From: Polyrhizophydium stewartii
Lineage: Eukaryota > Chytridiomycota > Chytridiomycetes > Rhizophydiales
Assembly: GCA_027604665.1 (NCBI GenBank)
Contig: JADGIZ010000120.1
Location: forward strand, 1 to 24,774
Reading direction: 5' to 3'
Length of the DNA stretch: 24,774 bases
A model generated the notes under the pieces. It saw only the letters and a program-made list of their open reading frames with translations, had not been told where the DNA came from and did no database searches. Of this stretch, positions 9,549 to 19,894 are shown one piece after another; the stretch's first letter is position 1; each line of letters starts with the position of its first letter. The position numbers and the translations under genes are program-made.

Positions 9549-12449
9549 ATGGAGTTCATTCCAACATCCCTGATCAACGACCTCAACAAGCTCAGCCAGC
9601 CGGCCAAGAAGGCGCAGCCTGCCGCGCAGCCCAAAAAGAACTCGACCCGGGGCAGGGGCTTTGCCAATGGCGAGGCAGAGCCTCTTGCGTATCCGGCCGA
9701 CGATGGCGTGTCCGAGGAGATGTTGGCTGGAGGCGCTGGTGCGAGCGGAGCGGCTGGGACTCAGGGCGAAGTCGCAGCGACGGCCGCAACGAGGGGCGGT
9801 GCTGCCGCAAAGCGTGTTGCAAACCCACGCCCAGCGCCTGCCGAGGCTACTTACCTGCACGATGCCGCTGCACGCCGAGTCGCTCATCTGGGCTCAAAGC
9901 CACCGGCTGGCATCGACGATCTTGCGTTCGTGTATGATCGGCCGGGCGAAACTGCAGGCCCTGTTGGCGCCGGATCCACCGCATCTGGCGCTGCGGGTGT
10001 TGCGGCGGGTGTTGTCGGCGGCGGTGCGCAGGGCACGCTCGAAACCGGTGATGTCCAGATGGTCGCCGCTGCATCCTCGCTCAAATATGCAAGTGCTTCC
10101 GCAAGTGGATGCGATGGCGCAGTGTCCTCGGCGCGGCATCTCGAAAAGCTGACACGGCCAACATCCACAGAACGATGCAGCCAAATCAACCGGCGAAGAC
10201 GGACATCAGGCGTACCCTGTGCTGCGGCCAACGACGCGCAAGGAAGTCGCTATGCTCAAGAATGCAATGATCAAGCTGCTGCGCGAGATCGGCGCCGACG
10301 AAGACCAGGAGTACCCCACGGAAATGCATGCGTTCCTGAGCATCATCCAGGAAGAGCAGAAGATCTACGACTCTGTCTTCCAAGAGATCATCCGTCAAGT
10401 GACCGTCAACATGATTGAGCGTGGCGAGGTTATTGCCGAGATCCGAAGGCGATACGCAAACATGTTTCTCAAGATCCCGAAACACATACGCAATCTGCAC
10501 ACCGAGCTAATTGCCCAGCGCAAGCTCAACAGACGTCTGTCCGAAGAGCTGGTGCGTTCCAAAGAGACGGTGGCAGACCTGCTTCGCGAACTCGACTTTG
10601 TGCGCAAGCATGACGCCGAGGTTACAAAGCAGGCGCAGGAGGCGCAGGAAAAGCTGGTGTCGGTTCTGACTCAGTCGGACAGCACGGACGAGATCCTGGA
10701 AGAGTACCACAAGCTGTACCGCATGCAGCGCGATCGCCTGGAGGAGGCCGTGCGCTTATCCGAGCAGGAAAAGCGTATCTGGGTCGACGCAGCAACCAGT
10801 CTTGCCATCCGCATTGGCCAAGAGCATGGCATCACCGATCTTGTGCTCCTGCAAAAGTACGAGCATGGTCGTCTGCGCTCGACAAACCACATGATTATCA
10901 TAATTAGCGAAACAAACGACGCCGAGCTCAACGCCATCGAGAAAAAGATCGAGGATTGGCGCGCCAAACTCATCAGATTGTCACAGTCGGTTGTAGAGGA
11001 GGATCACCACAACATGGAGATTCTGTCCAAGATGCAGCGCGATATGAGGATGGTGCTCAAGAACTTGACGGCAAACGAGCCCATGGATGCCGTCGAGGCT
11101 GATCATCCGCTGCTCAAGGTGTTCCATCTGTTCGACGTCAAGAGCCTCGCCGAGCATTTGATGAAATGGGTCGACCAAGTTGGCGTGGTTGCCGTGCGAT
11201 TTACGAGCGACCGCGACCTGACCGTGCAAGAGGAGATTGGCTACATCCGCAAAATGGCCGGCGTCTGGATCGAGGCGGGTGGCAAGCTTCTGAAGCGAAA
11301 TGAGAAGAGCACCAACGGCAAGGACTACATCCCACTCAGCGAGGTGCTCACCAAACTCACGGTTGAAATCGAGGAGTGGCTCACAAAGCTGGATCTGCGC
11401 GTCTCGGGCGAAGACGGCATTGCAAGCCAGGTGATTAGCCTTCAGAACCAGCTTGAGGACAGGTGCGATTACGCCCGTTTTGGAGCTGATGTCGGCCCTG
11501 GTGCTGACAGAGCTGCGACTGCGCCACTCAAAGATACACGGCATTCAGCGCTCGCGACCTTGAAAAGCCTCTCCCAAGTTCCGAGCGCGGCCAACTAAAG
11601 GAGGCGCTGACGCATTGGTGTGACCAGATTGGTCTGCTGATCAGTGCGTTGCATCCATGCCGTGCTAAAATCGTGTGAAGGCGCTAACGTTCATCTGAAT
11701 CTTGCTCGGCACCAAGACACAATGTCCAACACGGTTGAGAAGGAGCAGCACAAGATCCCACTGCACGTTGAGAACTGGGTATCCCGCCTACTGGACCAGA
11801 TGAACACAGACACAGACATTCGAAACGAGGGTGTGTGATTTGCAACTGCATGGAAGCTGGATCTCTGCGTGGCAAGCAAGCGCGCCAACTCACAATCGTG
11901 CTGCGCAGAAAACCTCAAGCTCCATACTTCCATGATCAGCTGGATGGTGCATCTGCTAGTCAAGGGTGGCAAGGAGAAGCCGTCAGAGAGCTGGGATCAC
12001 GAGTTTCAGCTCCTGAACCAGGAGGTATGCGGATCGCACTGTCGTATTTGAGAACTGAAGCAATCGCTCACCATGCACTGAATGCAGTTGATCTCATTCA
12101 ACATCAATCTGGCGCGCGACGCGGCCGACATCGAGATGCTGTCCGACGATAAGCGCGAGCTGCGCAAGGTGGTCCAGTAAGTCGCAAGCATCCGCTGCTC
12201 TTTGCACAGCGTGCGAGCAAAGTTGCTGATTCTGAGGTTGTGAGTAGAGAGCTTTGCGACAGTTGGATCCTTGTCGCAAAGCGGCTGCTGGCCATCGAAA
12301 AGAAAAACGCATTCGGAAAGCCCAACGACGACAAGAAGGAGGACAAGAAGGAGGACAAGAAGGAGGACAAGAAGGAGGACAGGAAGGAGGACAAGAAGAG
12401 CGACGACAAGAAGAGCGACGACAAGAAGAGCGAGGCGCACAAGCAGTGA
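9549..12449 (+). CDS. AXDND1: Axonemal dynein light-chain domain protein, AXDND1-like
   Basis: Coiled-coil protein of the motile cilium/flagellum. Exons: 9549-10121, 10171-11462, 11513-11643, 11717-11830, 11909-12024, 12088-12176, 12248-12449, about 838 residues (human AXDND1 is about 1012). It opens MEFIPTSLINDL, like the FIP motif near the vertebrate N-terminus, then an Ala/Gly-rich low-complexity region to about residue 190. The conserved core begins with HAFLSIIQEEQKIYDSVFQE and the light-chain-like ERGEVIAEIRRRYANMF (about 274-290), then long heptad coils including EEYHKLYRMQRDRLEEAV. The order and phrasing match AXDND1. The C-terminus is a run of KKED/KKSDD repeats. The exon 2-3 junction is uncertain: starts at 11513 and 11549 are both in phase. 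Context with DRC7 supports a flagellar role. Confidence 0.88.
12329..12437 (+). repeat. 12-nt coding tandem repeat (KKED, then KKSDD)
   Basis: The last exon of the AXDND1-like gene carries about five copies of a 12-nt unit (AAGGAGGACAAG, one with AGG in place of AAG), then units of AAGAGCGACGAC. They encode alternating lysine pairs and acidic pairs at the extreme C-terminus, a charged tail likely to be disordered or a single alpha helix. Copy number probably varies by slippage. Confidence 0.9.
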
Positions 12450-12471
12450 TGTCGCTCGCCAGCCATCGATC

Positions 12472-12503
12472 GGACTGCGCCGCATCACAAGGCATCGCAG
12501 TCC
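12472..12503. other. Inverted repeat, possible 3' UTR hairpin
   Basis: GGACTGCG at 12472-12479 pairs perfectly with CGCAGTCC at 12496-12503 across a 16-nt loop, 22 nt after the AXDND1-like stop codon. An 8-bp GC-rich stem can occur by chance at this base composition, so a role is speculative. A run of ten G (12558-12567) follows in the same gap. Confidence 0.3.
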
Positions 12504-12615
12504 ATCTCATCGCGTCGCATCGGCGCCAATCCCGGCTGCGCCACATCGATCGCTGCCGGGGGGGGGGGTCAAACAACATTTGCTATTGCGACAGCTGGTG
12601 ACAGGGCAGCGATGC

Positions 12616-13833
<1,218 letters not shown>

Positions 13834-13909
13834 GTCGGTTGTGCTGTTGGAGGGCAAGGCCGGCCGGCGCTGAAATCACTCCTTTCCACAAGCACCGCAG
13901 CAACAACAG
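13834..13909. promoter_or_regulatory. 76-bp divergent promoter, TPI / DRC7
   Basis: Only 76 bp separate the start codons of a glycolytic gene and an axonemal gene transcribed in opposite directions. The sequence moves from GC-rich on the TPI side to A/C-rich (GCAGCAACAACAG) just before the DRC7 ATG. No TATA box is seen. If both starts are right, the two genes must share most of their control region. Confidence 0.5.
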
Positions 13910-16900
13910 ATGGACGCGGACGGTCCGGAGCGAGATGCAAGCGCGGACACCCCCGCTGCGGGCGCCGACGGCGCAGAGCCGCTCGCTGGCTCATTTGATG
14001 CAGAGGGCGGTGATGCGCTGGGCGATGGCGCGCACGACGCCGATGCCGATGCCATCGCGGCAGATGCAGACGGCATCGCGGCAGGTGCTGCAGACGGCGA
14101 CGGCGACGCGAACGGCGACGTGGGCGTCGATGCAGACGTCGCGGCGCCTGCCGAGGACGCTGAGCACGAGGCTCGCTTTGCCGTCGACGTAAACGACCAA
14201 CACGAGCGGCATTACATAGAGCAGATGGAGCGCCGCAAGAACATGCTCAGGCAGCAGCTTCTCGACAAGAAAAAGGTCCCTGCCTCGTATCACACCAACT
14301 CACACAAGGAGCAGCTCATCCTGCAGTATGTGGAAAACTTCAACAGGCAGTACTGCCAGCTCTACCCGGGCCGCAAGGAGCTGCTACTATGCCCACCAAA
14401 CGAATTCGGAATCAAGGTGAGGCGCTGCCGCCGCTCCACTCAGAGTCGTCAAGGGCTCACAACCGACGCCAGAAATTCGTCTGCACGACCATCAGGCCGA
14501 CGCAGCTTCCATACAGGGAGTTGTATGACTATCGCAGCTGCGCATCTTTTGTGTCCGATTTCATCACCTACGAGCCTCTTGAGCCACCCCATGAGCTGGT
14601 GGGCCTTCTGGCGCGCTGATATGCCCGCGATGCCACTGTGCCCAGCTAACCCGCGACGCAGCCAAAGGCGCTGGTGTCTCCAACATACACGCTGCGCATC
14701 CAATCGGGCAACTGCTTCGACATGTCTGTCCTCCTTTCCTCGCTTTTGCGAGGTGTCGGCTACGACGCATATGTCGTCTCGGGATACGCTTCCCGCAATA
14801 TCACGCTGATGGACCAAACGCGCACCAGCACCGAGCAGCCTGGAATCCGCCTGCCTGGCGAAGATGCAGCAAAGCATGCCCAGCACACCATCACGTTAGC
14901 TCAAAACTCGAGCGACTCATCGGCGCCGTCAAAGTACCGAGTCAAACCACCTCGCCAGCTCAAAAGTAGCTTTCTTGCAAAGCAGGAGGAGCGCCGGAGG
15001 CAGCTTGCAATCAAAAAGGACGCTGAGGGCGAAAAGATAAACGCAGAGCAGACCAAGGTAATCGTGCCTCACCAACCATTGGGTTGCGCAACATGAGAAA
15101 GCGCGAGAACTTCGAAGCTGACTGGGCTGTGTGCCATTCAGCCGCCGGCTTTGCTGGAAGACGACGACGACGAGCTCAAGGGCCTTCGTGTTCACGCCTG
15201 GGTTCTTGTTCTTCCGGGAAAGCGAGAGGTTGCCGAGGCCTTTTTCATCGAGCCGAGCACAGGCAAGATATACAGCACCGAGAACGAAAATTATCTTGGG
15301 CTTGAGAGCGTGTTCAGCTCTCAGAATTACTGGGTGAACATGCAAGTCTGCTTCGACGGCCTCAAGGCAAGCCGAATAAGCAGGCGATGCAGATAGCACC
15401 GGCGACTGCTCGTATACTGTTGTTGCTGCGCATGTGCTGACGTGTAGACTATATGCTCCGACAGGGTATTTCGTTCGACATTGGCGACAACGCCAAGTGG
15501 GAATTTGTTTTGCTCGACAACACTCAGCCTCGCGGAATGTCCAACAAGAGCAGTGATCTCGACAAAGGGAACGAAAACGCGTCTGACGACGAAGAAGAGG
15601 AGGAGAGCACATCAGAGATATCCTTTTCTCGCTGTGCCTGATGCAAACTGTGCTGCCATGTGGCTGCGTTTACTGCGATTACCTGACGTCACAGCACATT
15701 GTCGACTTGCCTCCTTCGTGGGTTGAGCGGCTCTCTATTACAAAGGAGCAGTTTGAATCGCGCTGCCCATCGGGCACAAAGATCATCACATACAAGAATG
15801 CAAAATGGGTGCGCATGAGACCGAGAAAGCGGCCGAGCTCGCGCACGGAGCTGACGCTGATGGGGCAAAGGAAATCTTTGCCGAGTACCATCGCGAAGAC
15901 GGCATGGTTTCGCGTGTGACATATATGGCACCGGACGGCATGGCCGTAACTCAGATCAACGAGTTTTTTGAGAACCGCAGGTAACATTCAGATGTGTTGG
16001 CCGCACAAAGTCATCCTCGACCCCCCCCCCACAACACACTGACCAGTGCTCGTTATTAATGGCACAGAGACAAGCTCTATCAGCGCATCCGCATGCCAGA
16101 CAGCAAGCGAATCCAGGAGTTTTTCAGCCCGGGTCGTGCGCCGCATGGCCTCAAGGAGCATATCATGGTTGATGGCAAGACCACCGAGATGCATTTTTAT
16201 CCCAGCGCAAGGTCGGACGGCCTCGTCAAGCGGATCGAAAGCCCTCGCAAGGTGTGTCGCACGCACATTTAGGCGGCCATGCCTCTCGAAGGCTGAGCTT
16301 AACGAGACATCAGGTCACCGAGCACTTTACCGAGCGCGAGAACAGGCTGATATACCGCAGCGTCACCTACGATGTCGAGGACGGTGTACGCGGCGCAGTG
16401 GTCAAGATGACAGAAAAGTTTTCGCGAAACGCCGAGGCCCCTGCACACAAGGATGTTTACAAGAAAACGTACTTTGTCAAAGAGGAAAAAGTTGTGTCCG
16501 TATACCGTTGCGCAACCCTCCCGGCCTGCTCAGAAACTTACAGCGATTGTTGTTTTCCAGATCCGCATCATTTTTCATTTGGAGGATGGACGAATCATTT
16601 CGTCGCAGCGCGAGTTTCGCAAGCCGGCAGCCGACCAAAAGGGACACTTTGTCGAACTTACAAACTCGTTTGAGGTGGGTAGAGCAGCGCTGCTCCGTGT
16701 GCTTTGCGAGTGCCGACTCCGCTGAAACACGCTCTTTTGCCAGGTTGACCCCTATGCCAAGATGCCCAAGAAGCAGCACTTGTATGCCCAGCTCTGCGAT
16801 CTTCTGCGGACGGAGCAAGCCTGCCTGCAGTCAATCAAAAACGCCGAGCGCGAGCTGAGCGACATTCTTCAAATGCGTCAAGCCGAGGAGCGCGAAGTCG

Positions 16901-17615
16901 GCCTCACGATATCTGTTTATGACACGCTGCGTAATGATACGGTGCGTGTATGGATGGTGCAAGACACGAGCGCTCAAGGCTGCTCGCTGACGATCCAAAA
17001 TTTACCCTGCATACAGAAGCTCCCAACCGACGAAGAAGGGAAGGACGTTCACAAGGGAGACGAAGAGGAGACCAAAACCGTGGACCTGGACTATCTGTCT
17101 CCGTTCCTCATCAACTACGTAGGGGCCACGCGCTTGAGGCGCACCGACGAAGCTCAACTAACGCGCTGCCTCGAACCAGGAGAACCCAAGCAACCTCAGC
17201 CGCGAAGATGCGGTGGCAGTCAAGGACGCGTGCCTCAAGAGCCTCAAGGAGCGGCTGGTTGAAAAGGCCAACATCATCCAAGGCAGGCTCGACGATGTCA
17301 CGGCCGAGTATCAGAAGCGCCAGCTTGCGTATTCGCGCAACGCCGACTCAATGACGGTAGAGGAGACTGATGAGTACGTGCGCTTTGGCAACGACGCCCT
17401 CTTCCGCATCCATATTCTCGAGAAGCGCCTAGCAAAGGTTAGTGTCGCCAGTGGGGCCTCACGCATGCCCAACTCAACCGGCACAAGCTGACGGCAAAGC
17501 GACTGCGACTGGCTGGCAGCACAAGGAAACAGCGCCAGAACGCTACATTGAGCTGGATGCGAAGCTTCGCGCGGACCCGCGTCTTGCACTGGCGTTCCAA
17601 GGGGCGGCCGCGTGA
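13910..17615 (+). CDS. DRC7: Dynein regulatory complex subunit 7 (DRC7/CCDC135/Lobo)
   Basis: Subunit of the nexin-dynein regulatory complex of motile flagella. Fourteen exons: 13910-14416, 14473-14598, 14662-15057, 15142-15366, 15465-15617, 15698-15808, 15871-15980, 16068-16251, 16314-16490, 16561-16674, 16744-16941, 17017-17118, 17180-17437, 17520-17615; 918 residues against 874 in human. An Ala/Asp-rich acidic leader (about 90 residues) precedes the conserved body. Matches include YRELYDYRSCASFVSDF, the transglutaminase-like GNCFDM (near residue 227), GVGYDAYVVSGY, LRVHAWVLVLPGKREV, DLPPSWVERLSI, ENRLIYRS and the end HKETAPERYIELDAKL. Intron 4 is GC-AG and intron 5 looks U12-type AT-AC. 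Intron 11 is 75 nt and open in frame, but removing it restores the human spacing exactly. AATAAA at 17721 is a possible poly(A) signal. Confidence 0.95.
15618..15697 (+). other. Candidate U12-type AT-AC intron (DRC7 intron 5)
   Basis: The intron begins ATATCCTTT, an exact match to the minor-spliceosome AT-AC donor, right after codon GAG. TTACCTGAC (15679-15687) resembles the U12 branch consensus TTCCTTRAC at seven of nine positions, and its A lies 11 nt before the AC end, within the U12 range. Removing 80 nt joins a Glu/Ser-rich linker to IVDLPPSWVERL in phase 0, as in human DRC7. An AT-AG end at 15694 would also keep frame and add one His. The only nearby GT donor (15634) has the wrong phase. 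Confidence 0.8.
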
Positions 17616-17720
17616 GATGCCCAGGAAAATGCTTACGAGCGCGACGACAGAGCGACAACGCCCGGGAGGGCCTTGCCTGCAGAGCCAGAAGCAGCATTGC
17701 ATTGTCAGCACTGCTTCGCA

Positions 17721-17726
17721 AATAAA
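17721..17726 (+). promoter_or_regulatory. Possible poly(A) signal of DRC7
   Basis: A plus-strand AATAAA lies 106 nt after the DRC7 stop and abuts the antisense TAG stop of PGK (17727-17729). If it is used, the DRC7 3' UTR would overlap the PGK coding end in antisense. Confidence 0.4.
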
Positions 17727-19710
17727 CTACCAGATCGAGGCTAGTGCACCTTCGAGGAGCTCCAGGCTTGCACCGCCACCGGTGCTGATGTGCGAGAACT
17801 CGTCCTCGCGGTTGGCCTTTGCAACGGCAGTGGCCGTGTCGCCTCCGCCGACAATGGTGACGGCGCCTGCGTTGGAATCAGACGTCAGGCGCGTGGAGGG
17901 CCGGACGCGCGCGGGGAACCCGCGGAGAGCAGCGGCTCACCAGCCTTCGTGGCCTGGGCGCAGGCGTCGAGGAGCGACATGGTTCCGGCGGCGAACTTGT
18001 CGAACTCGAACACGCCGGCAGGTCCGTTCCACAGGATGGTCTTGGACGCCAGGGCGACCTTGGCAAAGGCCTCGTTTGTCTTGGGTCCGTGGTCCAGGCC
18101 CATCCAGCCAGCGGGGATGCCATCCTCCTTGGTGGCGTAGCCGGTCTGAAGAGGGCCCCCAACACAGGCCAAGCCGTCAGCCTGAGCGCAGCGGCTCTGC
18201 GCGCGGAGGAGCGCAACTCACGTTGGCGTCGGCGGCGAACTGCGGGCGTTGAGACAACGAGGCGTGGGAGTTGGTGCGTCAGCAGGGTGGGAAAGAAGCG
18301 GGGCTGCTGCCTGCGACGAACCTTGTCGGCGGTGATGAAGTCGACGGGAAGATGGATGGTGACGCCCTTCGCCTTGGCCTTCTCGACAAGCTTGGGCACG
18401 ATCGTGGCACCGTTGGTGTCGAAGAGCGACGCACCAATCTCGACGTTCTCGAGGACCTTGAGGAACGTGAAGGCCATGCCGCCACAGATGATCATGCTGT
18501 TGACCTTGTCGAGCAGGTTCTCGATCAGCAGGATCTTGTCAGAGACCTTGGCGCTGGGCAGCAGCGGATTGCGCCGCGTCAGCATGAACCTGCATCAGGC
18601 CCCGAGCCAGGCGGATGCGGGGTCCTACCCGCCGACGATGGCGAGGAACGGAGCCTCGGGGCTCTCGAGTGCCTTGGAGAAGAACTCGAGCTCCTTCTTC
18701 ATCAGGAAGCCCGATGCCTTGACGGGCAGATCAACGCCGACCATGGAGCTATGGGCACGGTGGGCGGTGCCGAAGGCATCGTTGATGTAGACGTCGCCGA
18801 GCTTGGAGAGCGATGCGCGGAACGCAGCCACATCCTCGGGCTTGGCCTTGGTCTGCTCGAGTGCAGATCGATCGATGCGGCGGATCAGCTGCGATGCGGA
18901 ATCGGGTGGGATCGCGGCAGGATCGCGGCGCCGGTCGACCACCACGCACCTTGTTGCCCTCCTTGTCCTTGACAGAGCCTTCCTCCTCGATGTGGAAGCG
19001 CAGGTTCTCGAGCAGGATGATCTCGCCTGCACGGCGTCGGCGCGACGTCAGCCCGCGGTCATGCGGACAGGGTTGCGCAACGTGACGTTGCTCTCGCCGA
19101 CGAGCGCGCACGCACCGTGGGCCGGGTTCTCGCAGTGCTTCTCGACGGCCTCGCCGACGCACTGGTCGAGGAAGGTCACGGGCTTGGACAGGAGGCGGCT
19201 GAGCTCGTCGGCGACGGGCTTGAGCGTCAGCTTGGGCACGACCTTTCCGTCAGGGCGGCCGAGGTGGCTCATGAGCACGACCGAGCGTGCGCCTGTGGGC
19301 GACAAGGTTGGAGCGAGCGAGTGAGCGAGAGAGCGGAGGCGAGCGAATGCGTGAGCAGCGGTACGCGGCGGTTGCAGCGAGAGGCAGGCGGCAAGGCGTC
19401 GGCGCACCGTGCTCGATGACATGCTGGATGGTGGGCAGCGCCGCGACGATGCGCTGGTTGTTGGAGATCTTGCCGTCGGCAAACGGCACGTTGAAGTCGA
19501 CGCTGGCGAGCAGCACGTGCGGGTGCGCGAGGTGGCGAGCGAGAGAGCGTGCACGCAGGGGCGGCAGCGGCGTGTGCGGTCGCTGTCAGCCGCCGCGGGC
19601 GGGAACACACGGCCGTGGGCAGCCGAGAAGCCCGTGAGCACGCACCGGATGAGGACGCGCTTGCCGGAGACGCCGACGTCTGAGACGGAGAGCTTCGAGG
19701 CGAGCGACAT
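17727..19710 (-). CDS. PGK1: Phosphoglycerate kinase
   Basis: Glycolytic enzyme making ATP from 1,3-bisphosphoglycerate; cytosolic, two-lobed. Nine exons in coding order: 19646-19710, 19408-19502, 19116-19292, 18950-19026, 18629-18852, 18322-18553, 18222-18239, 17941-18145, 17727-17866; 410 residues, the usual length. Motifs in order: RVDFNVP (22-28), [110 protein letters not shown]. All substrate- and nucleotide-binding motifs look intact. The FAADAN hexapeptide is encoded by a separate 18-nt microexon. Codon use is heavily G/C-ending. Intron 3 (GTGCGTGCG donor) must be removed to give the normal [12 protein letters not shown] spacing. Divergent from SEC8. Confidence 0.97.
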
Positions 19711-19894
19711 CGTGGGAAGATGGAAGCCTGGGCCGGTCAGTGCGATGCGAGTAGGCAGGATCGGGTCAGCGCCATGGCGCCGCAGCGGCGATCTGGTGGC
19801 GGGAAGAGTGCCTTTGGCTGTGGAGAGCAAGCGAGCCCGCCTCGCCTGCAAGGTTCTCGGTGCTCCGGCGCCATATGCGCGCGCATAGGGGACA
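19711..19894. promoter_or_regulatory. Divergent promoter gap, PGK / SEC8
   Basis: 184 bp lie between the PGK ATG and the first in-frame ATG of SEC8 (232 bp if SEC8 starts at the second ATG, 19943). No clear TATA or CCAAT box. The function is inferred from the head-to-head arrangement. Confidence 0.4.

Noticed and set aside
16021..16030. Runs of nine or ten C/G (16021, 12558, 4441) as possible structural elements or assembly errors
   Set aside because: At 16021 and 4441 they lie in introns, and the 4441 run (read on the minus strand) is the polypyrimidine tract of a 3' splice site. The 12558 run is intergenic. No further meaning is evident.
16942..17016. 75-nt open insert in DRC7 read as coding
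   Set aside because: It has a GTGCGT donor, a CTGAC branch motif and a CAG end. Removing it makes the distance between ISVYDTLRN and LDYLSPFL equal to that in human DRC7.
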